A stretch of 64,000 bases of DNA, from contig OZ020263.1 of assembly GCA_963971285.1 (NCBI GenBank), forward strand, positions 5,890,001-5,954,000, written 5' to 3'. Position 1 is the first letter of the stretch, and each line of letters starts with the position of its first letter. This document shows, piece after piece, positions 62,195-64,000 of this stretch. The translations under genes and the position numbers were made by a program. Source of the DNA: Astropecten irregularis. Taxonomy: Eukaryota; Echinodermata; Asteroidea; Paxillosida; Astropectinidae. Below the pieces are notes generated by a model. The model was not told the origin of the DNA and did no database searches. It saw only the letters and a program-made list of their open reading frames with translations.

Positions 62195-62385
62195 CGCCAA
62201 AGACATCACAGATCGGTTTGAAAATCGCTCGAACTCTTCTCCGAATGTTAAGGATGAAATACAGCTTATTTGGTTGTGCTCACGATCTTTCCGTGTGATA
62301 AAAACCGATGTATTTTGATGGAAATCCAGAAAATCGACCGTCGACCCCCAAAATAAAAAAGGGAGTCCAGCGCGCAATGACATCC
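62195..62385 (-). repeat. Dispersed repeat with coding-like frame (copy 2)
   Basis: Partner of 29001-29248, in the same strand and frame (TRKDREHNQISCISSLTFGE, then EFERFSNRS). Confidence 0.45.
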
Positions 62386-64000
62386 AGTTATCCTACTTTG
62401 AATGTAGTAAGATTTTATGTTATTAAAATTTGACATATTTCGATGTAAACAATAATGTTTATGATAACAAGTTGAAGAGAAGACGATCTACAAAATGTGT
62501 GTGTTAGCAACACTTACTGGCGATGATGACGATGCACAAAAATAAGTTGTGTGACGCGTGACGCCGCGCCGCGCATCACCTTGAATTAATAATAATTGGC
62601 GAAATGAAGTCACGAGAGGGCGCAATGTCACGATCGAGTCCCGTTATCGAGCTTTTACAGTCTTGGACACAGACTAAACATACACTGGTCTGTTGAGTCG
62701 TGTATCCTGTCTTATCTACGAGAGCTACAATATGCAGCTCGGAGGGGAACAGTCTTTTCACAGTAACTGCGTTACATTGACTACGGAAGTGAGTACCTGG
62801 AAAGAATGATTTAGACGATAAAATTACTTAATACTTGTTTTTGTATTGTTTGAAAGACTTTTGTGACGTACTATCTAACACCTTTATAAACAAGCGTCTG
62901 ATGCGCTTGGTAGGATAGGTTATGAAAGTTTTCGATTAATAAGAAATATTTTGATAAAGGTTAACTTTAGTTTAAGCATGTCGGTGTGAGTTCTATTCTA
63001 ACTTGTCTCTGGTTTACGTTTAGTGTAGGCCATGCATCATAGTGTTATTGTTATCTGCGTGTGCGTGTATAAAGTACTCGGTTTTAATTTATCCTCCATG
63101 GTTGAAGTAGTAATTTATAATATGTAAAGGTTATCCTCAGACAAGTATCCAACATGAATTACTTATGCTGTATTGTATAAAAACTAATGCTATGAAGTAT
63201 GAAAGTATGATAGCCTAATGGCTTTAGTTTAGTCTAGGCTACACGCTATATTTTTTCAGTTCATTATTTCATTGCATACAGTTTGGTAGCTTTTAACTAT
63301 GAGAGTTAGTACAAAATGTAGATGGTTACCACAAACACTTAACGGTTTTACACAATGTCATGTTATGTTTGTACGCAAAATATTTTGTTTTTGTATTTGT
63401 TTAATTAACCTTTGATGTATTGTACTAATGATGGCATGTAGAGACCATGTAACTATTTTTGTATACAGTAGGAAAGTATGTAGATGTCCATGTACTGTCA
63501 TGATTGTGCATGTGTACTGGAGCCTACGGGGTTGTATGTTATATGTGGAGAAGCAGATGAATGTCTAAAAAGTTGCCATGTTTTGTGTATACTGGTGTGC
63601 TTTACAGACAATTTGTCATGTACGGTACACATAGTTTGCCAATGTGTATTCAGTAAACTTGGCTGCCAAAATTGTGTATGCAATGGTACACAAAGTTTAA
63701 TATATGTAATCATTTAGAGTGTCACAGCGGCATTGACGCTAAATCTCCCCTCCTCACAAAATAGAAGGCAATTGTTTTCTCCTACTGTATTATGTATTTA
63801 TGTATTGAGGTTGCATCATCTTTGCGTTTTTATAATTTGAGGCAAAATTTTTCTTAATTTCAATCTTGAGATGTTTGAAAAGAACCATTATTTGCCTTAA
63901 GGTGTTTTTCTCAGAATATTATGCTTAAATAAACGTTGTTGAAACAAATATAGCTTTTACCACCAGATGAAATATACCCTGTTATTTTTTTTTTTTTTGT
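62386..64000. other. Window end, no gene recognised
   Basis: AT-rich. The minus-strand frame at 62576-62761 and the Cys-rich plus-strand frame at 63484-63717 show no domain, no good start context and no partner exon that I can support. Ends in a T-run. Confidence 0.45.

Noticed and set aside
63484..63717. Cys-rich 77-residue plus-strand protein
   Set aside because: No signal peptide, no flanking splice sites, overlaps an equally long minus-strand frame; composition follows local TGT-rich DNA.

Overview
The window is nuclear DNA of a multicellular animal. Genes are split into short exons with clean GT-AG junctions, there are no bacterial-style operons, and the intergenic space is AT-rich and packed with non-LTR retrotransposons, a Penelope remnant, tRNA-derived SINEs and many small foldback/MITE elements. 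The sushi plus F5/8C gene pair and a CR1-like element carrying a 2A-type motif fit a marine invertebrate deuterostome (echinoderm or hemichordate grade). That placement is inference; nothing here fixes the species.

Layout. (1) 1-4.0 kb: repeats and SINEs. (2) 4.0-7.4 kb: gene A (+ strand), the last five exons of a secreted-type protein with a sushi/CCP module, a small Cys module and a C-terminal discoidin (F5/8C) domain. (3) 7.4-17.4 kb: non-coding, with 1.33-kb tandem units, tRNA-derived SINEs, a 41-bp minisatellite and a 200-N assembly gap. (4) 18.9-31.9 kb: a complete 12-exon gene (- strand) for a 512-residue patatin-like phospholipase whose catalytic domain carries an inserted pair of EF-hands. 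(5) 34.4-41.8 kb: a CR1-like retrotransposon (+) whose 3' untranslated region is interrupted by a second, complete-looking non-LTR element (-). (6) 43.2-61.3 kb: an inverted, diverged copy of region 4.0-17.4 kb, ending in gene B (- strand), the paralogue of gene A. An I-type retrotransposon sits in its third identified intron. (7) 61.3-64 kb: tandem and dispersed repeats, no gene recognised.

The main large-scale structure is a big inverted duplication: left arm about 4.0-17.4 kb, right arm about 43.2-61.3 kb, facing each other around a unique spacer of about 26 kb. The spacer holds the phospholipase gene and the nested retrotransposons. Genes A and B point towards each other and towards the spacer. 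Exon-by-exon phase matching supports both A/B models and the phospholipase model.

The most interesting items are the patatin-EF-hand architecture, the inverted duplication, and the 2A-like motif behind a hydrophobic N-terminus in the CR1-like element.
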